Positions 35,120 to 43,033 of a DNA stretch of 64,000 nucleotides are shown here, in pieces. The position numbers and the translations under genes are program-made. Position 1 is the first letter of the stretch. Each line of letters begins with the position of its first letter. The stretch comes from CAVSJA01 sp963728145. Lineage in GTDB: Bacteria; Bacteroidota; Bacteroidia; Chitinophagales; Chitinophagaceae. The notes below the pieces were generated by a model. That model was given only the letters and a program-made list of their open reading frames with translations. It did not search any database and had not been told where the DNA came from. The DNA is taken from positions 1,160,998-1,224,997 of the forward strand of contig CAVSJA010000007.1 of NCBI GenBank assembly GCA_963728145.1. The letters are read 5' to 3'.

Positions 35120-35701
35120 ATGTTTAAAAGCTTTTTGATTGCAATTGTATTATTTCTTGGACCTTTTTCAATTGCATTTGCACAGGAGAAAGAAAAAAAA
35201 TCTTCCTGTGGTTGCCGGTTCCAATCGATCAATCAAATTGGTTTGATTGATGGAAGCACGGATACTGACTTTCATTTACAAACGATAAACGGTTTGCGTT
35301 TTGGCAATTGGTTCACGGGCATAGGGATCGGCATCGATTATTATCACGTGCGCTCTGTGCCCATTTTTCTTGATGTAAGGAATTATTGGTTTAAGCGGAG
35401 GAACAGTCCCTTCGTTTATGCTGATATTGGAATAAATTTTCCCTGGCCAAAAAACTATGATGACTTTAGTTTCCAGGATATCAACTATAATGAAGGACTT
35501 TATTATGATCTCGGATTGGGATATAAGCTTGGACTCAAAAATAACCACGCCTTGTCCCTAAGTGCTGGGTTAAATTTCAAACGACTTTCAGGCAAACGGG
35601 TTTATAGTTATTGTCTAAACAATCCTATTTGCACAGAGACCACAGAAGACTTTGACTACAAGATGAATCGTATTTCGATGAAGTTTGGATGGGAATTTTG
35701 A
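35120..35701 (+). CDS. secreted outer-membrane barrel-like protein, hypothetical
   Basis: 193 residues with a signal peptide (cleavage near AFAQ). It then has alternating hydrophobic/aromatic strands (LRFGNWFTGIGIGIDYYHV, YYDLGLGYKLGLKNNHAL) and a C-terminal MKFGWEF ending, all typical of small outer-membrane barrels. No named family. Last gene of the sigma operon, followed by hairpin 8. Confidence 0.7.
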   Translation: MFKSFLIAIVLFLGPFSIAFAQEKEKKSSCGCRFQSINQIGLIDGSTDTDFHLQTINGLRFGNWFTGIGIGIDYYHVRSVPIFLDVRNYWFKRRNSPFVYADIGINFPWPKNYDDFSFQDINYNEGLYYDLGLGYKLGLKNNHALSLSAGLNFKRLSGKRVYSYCLNNPICTETTEDFDYKMNRISMKFGWEF

Positions 35702-35706
35702 AGCTG

Positions 35707-35823
35707 AAGAACATGAACTAGAGATGGTTTGACTGTTTTATTGTTTGATTGTTGGGTTTACTATTTAATGAACCCAACAATCAAACAATCTGACCATCAA
35801 ACCATCTCTAGTTCTTTGTTCTT
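35707..35823. repeat. tandem-word hairpin 8, the longest and best paired
   Basis: The 53-base 5' arm (35707-35759) and 53-base 3' arm (35771-35823) pair at almost every position, with an 11-base loop. Words are gattgttgggttt / aaacccaacaatc, plus a unique outer part (ctagagatgg). Placed between the end of the sigma operon and the start of the GGT gene. Confidence 0.85.
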
Positions 35824-35850
35824 CGTACCTTCAGTCCTCAAACTCCCGTT

Positions 35851-37692
35851 ATGAAAAAGCTTGCAATCCTACTATGTGTAACGCTGCTCATTTCTTATTC
35901 TTCGATTTCACAGCAGACACAAAAGCCGGTTCTTCATGGAAAGCACTGGATGGCGATTACCGGTAAGCCATTAGCTGCAACGGCTGGAGCTACGATCTTT
36001 CAAAGAGGTGGGAATGCAGTTGATGCTGCATGCGCAATGCTTGCCGCAACTTGCACGATGTGGGATGTATTGAGTTGGGGAGGCGAGACCCAGGCATTGA
36101 TCTATAACCCAAAAACAGGAAAGGTTATTGCGATAAATGCACTCGGTGTGGCGCCTACCGGAGCAACTGTAGATTTTTTCAAAAGCAAAGGGATGAATTT
36201 CCCTCCTGAATACGGTCCGCTTTCGGCGGTCACACCGGGAACTCCTGGTGGTTTGTGTACAATGCTTGCCGAATATGGAACAATGAGCTTAAAAGATGTT
36301 CTCGGTCCTGCGATGCAATTAGCTGAGGGTTATCCTATCGAGGCACAGACAGCAAATGCGATGGAACGCGGTAAAAGAAGGATCAAGGAATGGCCTTATT
36401 CAAAAGCTGTATTCTTACCGCATTTAGGGCAGGAGCGTGAAGCACCGGAAGCGGGAGAGATCTTTGTACAAAAAGATCTTGCCGAAACATTGAAGAAAAT
36501 GGTGGAAGCAGAACAGGAGGCATTGAAGAAAAAGAAAAGCCGGAAGGAAGCGATCTATGCTGCTTATGATCGTTTTTATAAAGGAGATATCGCAAAGGAG
36601 TTTGTAAGAGGCTGCCAGGAACAAGGTGGATTAATAACAATGGAAGATCTTGCTAAATGGAAAGTGATACAGGAAGAGCCATTGAAAGTAAATTATAAAG
36701 GCATTGATGTATATAAGCTGCAGCAATGGACTCAAGGGCCAACCATGTTACAAGCATTGAACATCCTGGAGAACTTTGATCTGAAGACCATGGGTTACAA
36801 TTCTGCACGATATATTCATACTGTATGCCAGGCAATGAATTTGTCTTTTGCCGATCGGGACTTTTATTATGGTGATCCCTATTTTGCGCCGGAAGAACCG
36901 ATCAAAGGACTTCTCTCAAAGGAGTATGCAAAGGAAAGAGCGAAGATGATCAATATGATGAAGAATGATGGAAAGGCAGCGCCAGGCGATCCTTATCCTT
37001 ATGAAGGAAAAACAAATCCATACCTGGAAGTAATCAAGAAAGGATTTATAGCAAGCAATACACGGCCTGATGAAGCATATTATGAGCGACTAAAACTAGG
37101 TACAACATCTGTGGAAGCTGCTGACAAGGAAGGTTGGGTTGTATCGATTACGCCGAGCGGCGGTTGGCTTCCGGCTTGTATCGCAGGCCGCACTGGTGTT
37201 GGATTGAGTCAACGCATGCAAAGTTTTGTCCTCGATCCCGCAATAAATCCGTTCAATGTTGTTGAACCGGGTAAACGGCCAAGAGTAACCTTGACTCCGG
37301 CACTCGCGATGAAAGATGGTAAGCCATTTTTATCTTTTGCCGTACAGGGCGGAGATACACAGGATCAAAATCTACTTCAATTCTTCTTAAATATTGTTGA
37401 ATTTGGAATGAATGTGCAGGAAGCTGTTGAGGCAGCAAACGTAAATACCAATCAACTCTGGCTTTCTCTTGGCGGTGAAAAAATTGATGACCGCAAACCA
37501 AAGCCAGGAAGTATTGTCGTTCAAAACGCCACTCCAGATTGGGTGCGAAAGGAACTACGCCAAATGGGATATACCTTAACGTTTGATGATCGAACGAGTG
37601 GTCCAATCAATGCAATTTATTTTGATTGGAAGCATGGAAGTTTTTGGGGCGGAAGCAGTAATCACGGAGAGGATTATGGGATTGGGTGGTAG
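35851..37692 (+). CDS. gamma-glutamyltransferase family protein, secreted
   Basis: 613 residues with a signal peptide. N-terminal family features are AATAGATIFQRGGNAVDAACAM and SVTPGTPGGL-like blocks. The autoprocessing/catalytic threonine is expected at LGTTSVEAADKEG, where classical GGT reads TTHYSVVD; here Ser-Val replaces the usual His-Tyr/Phe. The C-terminal half has RPRVTLTPALAM and VQGGDTQDQN. By family it cleaves or transfers gamma-glutamyl groups or acyl amides in the periplasm. The altered active-site motif leaves the substrate open. Confidence 0.85.
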   Translation: MKKLAILLCVTLLISYSSISQQTQKPVLHGKHWMAITGKPLAATAGATIFQRGGNAVDAACAMLAATCTMWDVLSWGGETQALIYNPKTGKVIAINALGVAPTGATVDFFKSKGMNFPPEYGPLSAVTPGTPGGLCTMLAEYGTMSLKDVLGPAMQLAEGYPIEAQTANAMERGKRRIKEWPYSKAVFLPHLGQEREAPEAGEIFVQKDLAETLKKMVEAEQEALKKKKSRKEAIYAAYDRFYKGDIAKEFVRGCQEQGGLITMEDLAKWKVIQEEPLKVNYKGIDVYKLQQWTQGPTMLQALNILENFDLKTMGYNSARYIHTVCQAMNLSFADRDFYYGDPYFAPEEPIKGLLSKEYAKERAKMINMMKNDGKAAPGDPYPYEGKTNPYLEVIKKGFIASNTRPDEAYYERLKLGTTSVEAADKEGWVVSITPSGGWLPACIAGRTGVGLSQRMQSFVLDPAINPFNVVEPGKRPRVTLTPALAMKDGKPFLSFAVQGGDTQDQNLLQFFLNIVEFGMNVQEAVEAANVNTNQLWLSLGGEKIDDRKPKPGSIVVQNATPDWVRKELRQMGYTLTFDDRTSGPINAIYFDWKHGSFWGGSSNHGEDYGIGW

Positions 37693-37714
37693 GATTTTAT
37701 CTCAACACCAACGA

Positions 37715-38080
37715 TTATCTTATTAAGAGCGAATTCGTTGAATCTCTTACTTTTTTTATTATGCCAGATATCAACGTTTGACTCTGGCTAAACTCTCTCA
37801 TCAAAAGTTGTATGCGCATGTTTTCATCTGCGCTAAGACCTTCAAGATTTGATTTTTTCTTTAATTGAGTTGATAATATGGACATTTCTTTTTTAAGAAC
37901 TGTGACGGAATCATAAAGTCGGTCAACATCCTTGTTCAGATAATTAAACTTTTCTATGAATTGAGCGGTTTTTTGTGCAGAAACCGGAGTTGGCTTCAAT
38001 ATAACAGTTGGCTCAGTTAACTGGCCAGCTACAAAAAGGGAGACGAAAATACTGATGATTAAGAGGAGTGAAGATTTCAT
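37715..38080 (-). CDS. small secreted coiled-coil protein A
   Basis: 121 residues: signal peptide (about 1-19), a short Pro/Thr segment, then a heptad-rich helix (LNKDVDRLYDSVTVLKKEMS) and a second helix. No known family. It is the third of three tandem paralogues sharing the layout signal - Pro-rich - DSV/DSL heptad helix - second helix. Confidence 0.62.
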   Translation of the reverse strand: MKSSLLLIISIFVSLFVAGQLTEPTVILKPTPVSAQKTAQFIEKFNYLNKDVDRLYDSVTVLKKEMSILSTQLKKKSNLEGLSADENMRIQLLMREFSQSQTLISGIIKKVRDSTNSLLIR

Positions 38081-38143
38081 ATAAAATATGATTTTGTTGC
38101 AGAAAGTGAATTCATGTTACCGGTATCCAGTACTCAAACTCAT

Positions 38144-38548
38144 TTAAAAACGTCCTGCCGGAAAATGACCCATTACCGATCTGCGGATTGAATCAATCTT
38201 CTGTGCCATTCTATACATACTTTCCATTGATTGTTGCAGGCGAATTAATTCACTTTGCAACGTGGCTCTGAGTTCGTCACTCAATTGGCTGGCGCCATCT
38301 TTCACCGAATTATTTAATAGGTCTACTTTCTTTTTTAATACACCGACTGAATCGCTGAGTTTATCCATTTGAATTTTAAGAGCCCGGGTATCATTCCTGA
38401 TCAGCCCAACTTTTTCCGGAGATAACGGAGGTAATTTCACAGATGTTATGGTTGATTGAACTTTCGGAGTTAAAGAATCGCTCAACACCTGAGCAAAAAG
38501 TAACTGATTGAAAAGTGCAAGGGAAATGAATAATAGATACTTTTTCAT
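38144..38548 (-). CDS. small secreted coiled-coil protein B
   Basis: 134 residues: signal peptide (cleavage near LFAQ), a Pro-rich stretch (KLPPLSPEKVG), then the shared element IRNDTRALKIQMDKLSDSVG, which matches protein C's IRKDTRNLQVQLSQLNDSLS. A Gln-rich helix (LQSELIRLQQSMESMYRMA) follows. Function unknown; it may be an oligomeric periplasmic or surface fibre. Confidence 0.65.
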   Translation of the reverse strand: MKKYLLFISLALFNQLLFAQVLSDSLTPKVQSTITSVKLPPLSPEKVGLIRNDTRALKIQMDKLSDSVGVLKKKVDLLNNSVKDGASQLSDELRATLQSELIRLQQSMESMYRMAQKIDSIRRSVMGHFPAGRF

Positions 38549-38626
38549 GTTTGGCGGGGTTTATTTTAATTATCTATTTCTTTCCGTGAGCAAAGCCGGG
38601 AGATCGATCTGAACCTAATGCTTATT

Positions 38627-39016
38627 TTATGCTTTTAAATTACTAATTATCGATTTCTGCATATCGTGGGCCTTTTTCATCATGTTGCTAATAGCCTGCA
38701 TAGCCTGTTGCATTTCTTCCATCATTTTTTGGATCTTAAGTCGTTCCTCTTCACTCATTTCACCCATGCTGTCCAAATCAGTTTTCATAGAAACTATTAT
38801 ACCATCAAGTTTTCTTTTCATGATGCTTAAAGAATCATTCAACTGACTCAATTGAACCTGTAAATTTCTTGTATCCTTCCGGATTGTAATTGCTGTTGCT
38901 GAAGGAATAGTCTTTAAAGTTAGATTGGCTGGTTTTACAGGAGTTGGGTTTGCAACCTGTGCTTTTGCATAACAAAGACTAATTGACAGCAGGAAAAATA
39001 GTAATAGAGTTCTCAT
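38627..39016 (-). CDS. small secreted coiled-coil protein C
   Basis: 129 residues: signal peptide (cleavage near AKAQ), a Pro/Thr segment, the IRKDTRNLQ element and a Met/Gln-rich helix (MMEEMQQAMQAISNMMKKAH). It is first in the three-gene tandem. The gap to the S9 peptidase gene upstream is 145 bases and shows nothing else. Confidence 0.65.
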   Translation of the reverse strand: MRTLLLFFLLSISLCYAKAQVANPTPVKPANLTLKTIPSATAITIRKDTRNLQVQLSQLNDSLSIMKRKLDGIIVSMKTDLDSMGEMSEEERLKIQKMMEEMQQAMQAISNMMKKAHDMQKSIISNLKA

Positions 39017-39161
39017 GTTTTTAAGTTTGGGGTTAAATAATAATGAGATTCTTGTGGCTGTGGTTTCCTCAACAAGTTTATAAGTCCTTAGTATGAGATT
39101 ACATCTGCCCCCGTGAGTCCCCGTTCCTACAAAAAACCTGTGGTGGCAGATGTCATCTCTA

Positions 39162-41228
39162 TCACTCCACCGGCAATTCCTCTAACTTATCTCCAAAAAC
39201 ATAATGATTAAACCAGGTCCAGTTATGCCAAACCGCAGCTAATCTTTCTTTGGGCTTGTTGATGCCATGACCAAACCCTTTGTACACGATAAGCCTTGAG
39301 GGCACACCTCGATCCTGCAATCCTCGATACAATTCATATGCGTTTGGAATTGGAACGCGGCGATCAAATTCTCCATGTTGTATCAGTGTCGGAGTTTTTG
39401 CCTTATTGATATTTGTCATGGGAGATGTCTTTAAATAAACATCCATATCATTCCATGGTGTTGCTTGCAAATATTGCCGTGTGAATGGAGTAATATCGGT
39501 GTTAACATAATAAGTTACCCAGTTTGAAATACCAGCACCCACTGAAATAGCTTTGAAGATTGTGGTATTCGTTGTTAAGAACGCCGAAATATACCCACCC
39601 TGGCTCCAACCCATGCATCCCATTTTGGATGTATCGATGATGCCAAGCTTGTTAAGGTGCTCAACACCGCTCACGACATCCCACATATCGCCTACACCAA
39701 GATTGCGAACATTCAATTGCCTGAATTTTTCTCCATAACCTGCACTTCCCCGGTAATTCACTCTTAATACCAATGCGCCTTTCTCACACCATTGCATAAC
39801 CGGATATACATAAGAAGGAGTGGGCTCAGGCCTATCAATTCCTGTGGGCCCGCCGTGAATGAGTACAAGCAATGGATATTTCTTTTTAGGATCGAAGTTT
39901 TTTGGTTTTAATAAAACACCTTCGATGCTTGCACCATCCTTGCTCTTCCATTCGATCACTTCATTGATGGGTGTATTCCAGTTTTTGATCTGATCAGTGA
40001 AGTTGGAAACTTTTTTAAAAGAACCATCAGTATTGGATACAAATACTTCTGAAAGGCCATCAAAATTTCTCCCTGATAATGCCCATTTTGTAGCGCCTTT
40101 ATTAAAACTTCCGAATCCGGGCAGGTCCATTCCGGTGTTTACGGGTTTGCATGCGCCGGTTACCGGATCAATCAGGAATATGCCTGACCGAGTTTTTTGA
40201 TTTGCGTAGAAATAAATTCCATTCTCATTCCAATCTATCACGTTTTTATTTTCATCGAAATCCGCGCCGATCTCGCTACTTTTTTTATTGACAAGATCAT
40301 AAACAAGGAGCTTGTTATTCTTATAAAATTGGGTTAGTGTGTCGCCCAACGAACTTGAATACACAAATTGTTTCCCGTTGGGGTTCCAGTCGATTATAAA
40401 GTCATTCGAAGGATTAGTTACCAGTACATTTATTTTTTTGGTTTCAATATCTATGACGGCAATATCAGAGCGAATTGAAGTATTGATCAAAGGATCCGGT
40501 TGTTTACTGAAACCGATAGATTTTGAGTCGGGGTTCCAGCGAAAACCTCCTACGGTGAAATTTCCCTCTGTAAGCCGCTGAGCTTTTGGTAAGCTTACAC
40601 AATCAGAAACTTTGTTTTTATTCGCGCTGTCTGCTTTTGAAGGATAGCAGGGTATTCTTCCTGCTGCCAGAATAGAATCATAATTGAAGCGAATCAGCCA
40701 GAGATGATTGAGTTTGTATTCTTCGCCTTCAACTCCATATGCACCATAACGTTCTTTGCCAGACTTATCTTTCTTGCTATCCTGTTCTGATTTAGTGAAT
40801 GCGATATGTTTTCCATCAGGGCTCCACTCATAATTCCCGATTCCATCTTCATCTTTTGTAATGGGGAAGGCTTCACCACCTGCAACGGCGATCAGGAAGA
40901 TCTGGTTTTTGTCGCCTCGATCCGCAACAAAGCTGATCCATTTACTGTCTGGCGTGAATTGCGCGCCAAAACTGCTTCCTTTTGCGGTGCGCGTTAGTTG
41001 AAAAGGAGTTTCTCCTTCACGGTATAGCCAAAGTTCGTTATCGTAGCTATTACTCCCCCAATCCGTGCTGCCAACGGAATAAACAACAGTTCTTCCATCT
41101 GGAGACATTATTACCCCTCCAACGCCCTGGAGGCTGATCCATTTTTCGAAAGACACGGTTGTATTTTTTTGGCCATTTACATTAACTGCAAGCATCAAAA
41201 CGGCGGCGATGGTGGATATCTTTTTCAT
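39162..41228 (-). CDS. S9 family prolyl-oligopeptidase-like peptidase
   Basis: 688 residues. A signal peptide (about 1-19) is followed by a beta-propeller of WD40/TolB-like blades (about 30-420, with repeated SPDGK / NPNGK motifs). A C-terminal alpha/beta-hydrolase (about 430-688) follows, with nucleophile Ser in GWSQGGYIS, Asp in HGEFDRRVPI and His in GFGHGINKP. A secreted dipeptidyl- or acylaminoacyl-peptidase. Its neighbours downstream are the three small secreted coiled-coil proteins. Confidence 0.92.
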   Translation of the reverse strand: MKKISTIAAVLMLAVNVNGQKNTTVSFEKWISLQGVGGVIMSPDGRTVVYSVGSTDWGSNSYDNELWLYREGETPFQLTRTAKGSSFGAQFTPDSKWISFVADRGDKNQIFLIAVAGGEAFPITKDEDGIGNYEWSPDGKHIAFTKSEQDSKKDKSGKERYGAYGVEGEEYKLNHLWLIRFNYDSILAAGRIPCYPSKADSANKNKVSDCVSLPKAQRLTEGNFTVGGFRWNPDSKSIGFSKQPDPLINTSIRSDIAVIDIETKKINVLVTNPSNDFIIDWNPNGKQFVYSSSLGDTLTQFYKNNKLLVYDLVNKKSSEIGADFDENKNVIDWNENGIYFYANQKTRSGIFLIDPVTGACKPVNTGMDLPGFGSFNKGATKWALSGRNFDGLSEVFVSNTDGSFKKVSNFTDQIKNWNTPINEVIEWKSKDGASIEGVLLKPKNFDPKKKYPLLVLIHGGPTGIDRPEPTPSYVYPVMQWCEKGALVLRVNYRGSAGYGEKFRQLNVRNLGVGDMWDVVSGVEHLNKLGIIDTSKMGCMGWSQGGYISAFLTTNTTIFKAISVGAGISNWVTYYVNTDITPFTRQYLQATPWNDMDVYLKTSPMTNINKAKTPTLIQHGEFDRRVPIPNAYELYRGLQDRGVPSRLIVYKGFGHGINKPKERLAAVWHNWTWFNHYVFGDKLEELPVE

Positions 41229-41927
41229 AGACCTTCTTTATTGTGATGAAATGAAGTTATGAAGAAGCTGAATGAAAAGCTTCAGGAATATTTACCTGTT
41301 TAAAGACATATTGGAATTTCAAAAGTTGCTTAATTTATGAACTGAATAATAATGCATTAGTGCCATTCACTCAGATTTCGCCCCTAAGGGCAATGTCATT
41401 AAGTTTAATTTTTTGGCTGCGTTTAGTCCCGAAGGGACTCAAGCTTGGTAGAATTGGGTTGCGGTTAATAAATGCGGCCCCGAAGGGGTCGAACAAAATT
41501 TGCCAATTAATTCGTTTGCGATTTAGGAAGCGCATCGAATTATCAAGAAAACGCGATTCGCAGAGTTGTTCGACCCCTTCGGGGTCGGAATACACTAAAT
41601 AATTTTTTGGCTACCAAGATTGGACCCCTTCGGGGTCAGAATACATTAATAAATTTTTTGGCTGCGTTTAGTCCCGAAAGGCAATGTCATTAAGTTAAGG
41701 ATTTCGTAGGTCGATTAAACATTCCAGCGAACATAATCTCAAGAATCTTGCCCACAAGGAATGGGCAGCGCGGGAGCTAATTTGCCTTATTAAATCCTTA
41801 ACTTAATGACATTGCCTTAAGGGCTGCAATCTCATGCGCGCTGTTTTTGCTGCAAAGATTTGGTCCTCCCGATAGCTATCGGGACGGGACCGGTTCTTGA
41901 TAGCAATAGACCGCGATGCAGATGATA
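41229..41927. repeat. gene-free repeat island with nested inverted and direct repeats
   Basis: No gene. There is a perfect 27-base inverted pair, 41678-41704 and 41792-41818 (aaggcaatgtcattaagtta and on). A third partial copy lies at 41388-41405 beside cccctaaggg. A perfect 19-base inverted pair (ccccgaaggggtcgaacaa) is at 41478-41496 and 41566-41584. Direct repeats of ttttttggctgcgtttagtc (41408 and 41653) and of ccccttcggggtc-gaataca (41575 and 41625) are present. The exact palindrome cccgatagctatcggg is at 41868-41883. This looks like an accretion of non-autonomous mobile element ends; no transposase reading frame is left. Confidence 0.75.
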
Positions 41928-42980
41928 TCATTTCAATACTTCACGTTCAACCCCTGGAATTTCCATTACTAAATCTTCACCATAAGCATTTGCAGGCGTG
42001 CGATAGCCGGGAAGAAATATTCCCTGCAGAACTTTTTTGGCGATGATCAAGCTACTTAGCGCAGTGAGTGAATAACCTTCGGGGCCTTTTAATCTAACTG
42101 TAGCGGTTTTCCCTGCAGGATTGGTCGCCTGTCCCCAAACCAGGCTCACCGCGTATTTGCGCATTTCATCTGATGGGCCCGCGGGCCGCTGACTGATCTT
42201 CTTTTTGATGAAATTCCTAAAAAGATTTGTTCGTAATAACCAATTGAAGGCGGGCTGTAATTTTAGAATACGATAAGTTCCCGGTGAGATTCCCGTAAAA
42301 GTTTCTATATCGGGAATACCAGTTGTAAAATATGCAGTCGAAATGTCTCCCCATGGAATGCTCATTACAAATAATTTCTTCACGCCAAAATCAATCCACA
42401 TGCCTTTTCTTCCCAATGGCGAAGGAATGATCCTTCCATTCCTTCTTCTCAAACCTGGATTACCCAGGCGATTTGCCATCGTCATTGCAGTACCGTGAGA
42501 TATAGATCCGCCCAATGTTGCAAATGCAAGTTTAAGATCGATGGCATCTGGTAATAGTTTTTTTAAGAATAGAGCCGTACAATCAGTTGGCACCACATCA
42601 AAACCAACTCCCGGCATGATCATGATCCCTTTTTCCTTTGCATTTTCATCATATTGCTTCAACATTTCAAATATCAGGATATCTCCATTGATGTCCAGGT
42701 AATGTGTTCCTGCATCGAGGCAGGCTTCCACCATCTGCTTTGCAGTGAATTGAAATGGACCCGCGGCATGGATCACAACCTTAACTTCTTTCAGGGCTGA
42801 CCGGAGAGCAGTTCCATCATTAATGTCAATTACTTTGTACGGATAACCAAATTTAGCTGAAAGAGGTTTCAATGCTTCTTCACGTCGTCCTGCAAGAATA
42901 GGCTCCAGGCCATAATCTTTGGCATATCGGATGATTAGTTCACCAGTGTACCCATAAGCGCCATAGAGAAGAAATTTCAT
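41928..42980 (-). CDS. saccharopine dehydrogenase-like / trans-acting enoyl reductase family protein
   Basis: 350 residues. An N-terminal Rossmann fold (FLLYGAYGYTGELIIRYAK, about 3-21) and a VVIHAAGPF motif match the Sacchrp_dh_NADP domain. MPGVGFDVVPTDCTALFL (about 125-142) is typical of the same family. It should be an NAD(P)-dependent oxidoreductase in the cytoplasm; true saccharopine dehydrogenases are longer, so the substrate is open. It is divergent from the GH116 gene with a 53-base gap. Confidence 0.83.
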   Translation of the reverse strand: MKFLLYGAYGYTGELIIRYAKDYGLEPILAGRREEALKPLSAKFGYPYKVIDINDGTALRSALKEVKVVIHAAGPFQFTAKQMVEACLDAGTHYLDINGDILIFEMLKQYDENAKEKGIMIMPGVGFDVVPTDCTALFLKKLLPDAIDLKLAFATLGGSISHGTAMTMANRLGNPGLRRRNGRIIPSPLGRKGMWIDFGVKKLFVMSIPWGDISTAYFTTGIPDIETFTGISPGTYRILKLQPAFNWLLRTNLFRNFIKKKISQRPAGPSDEMRKYAVSLVWGQATNPAGKTATVRLKGPEGYSLTALSSLIIAKKVLQGIFLPGYRTPANAYGEDLVMEIPGVEREVLK

Positions 42981-43033
42981 ATTTCAAATTTGAGATTTAA
43001 AAATTGAAATAACTTTAGTTAAATTCCTTCTTC

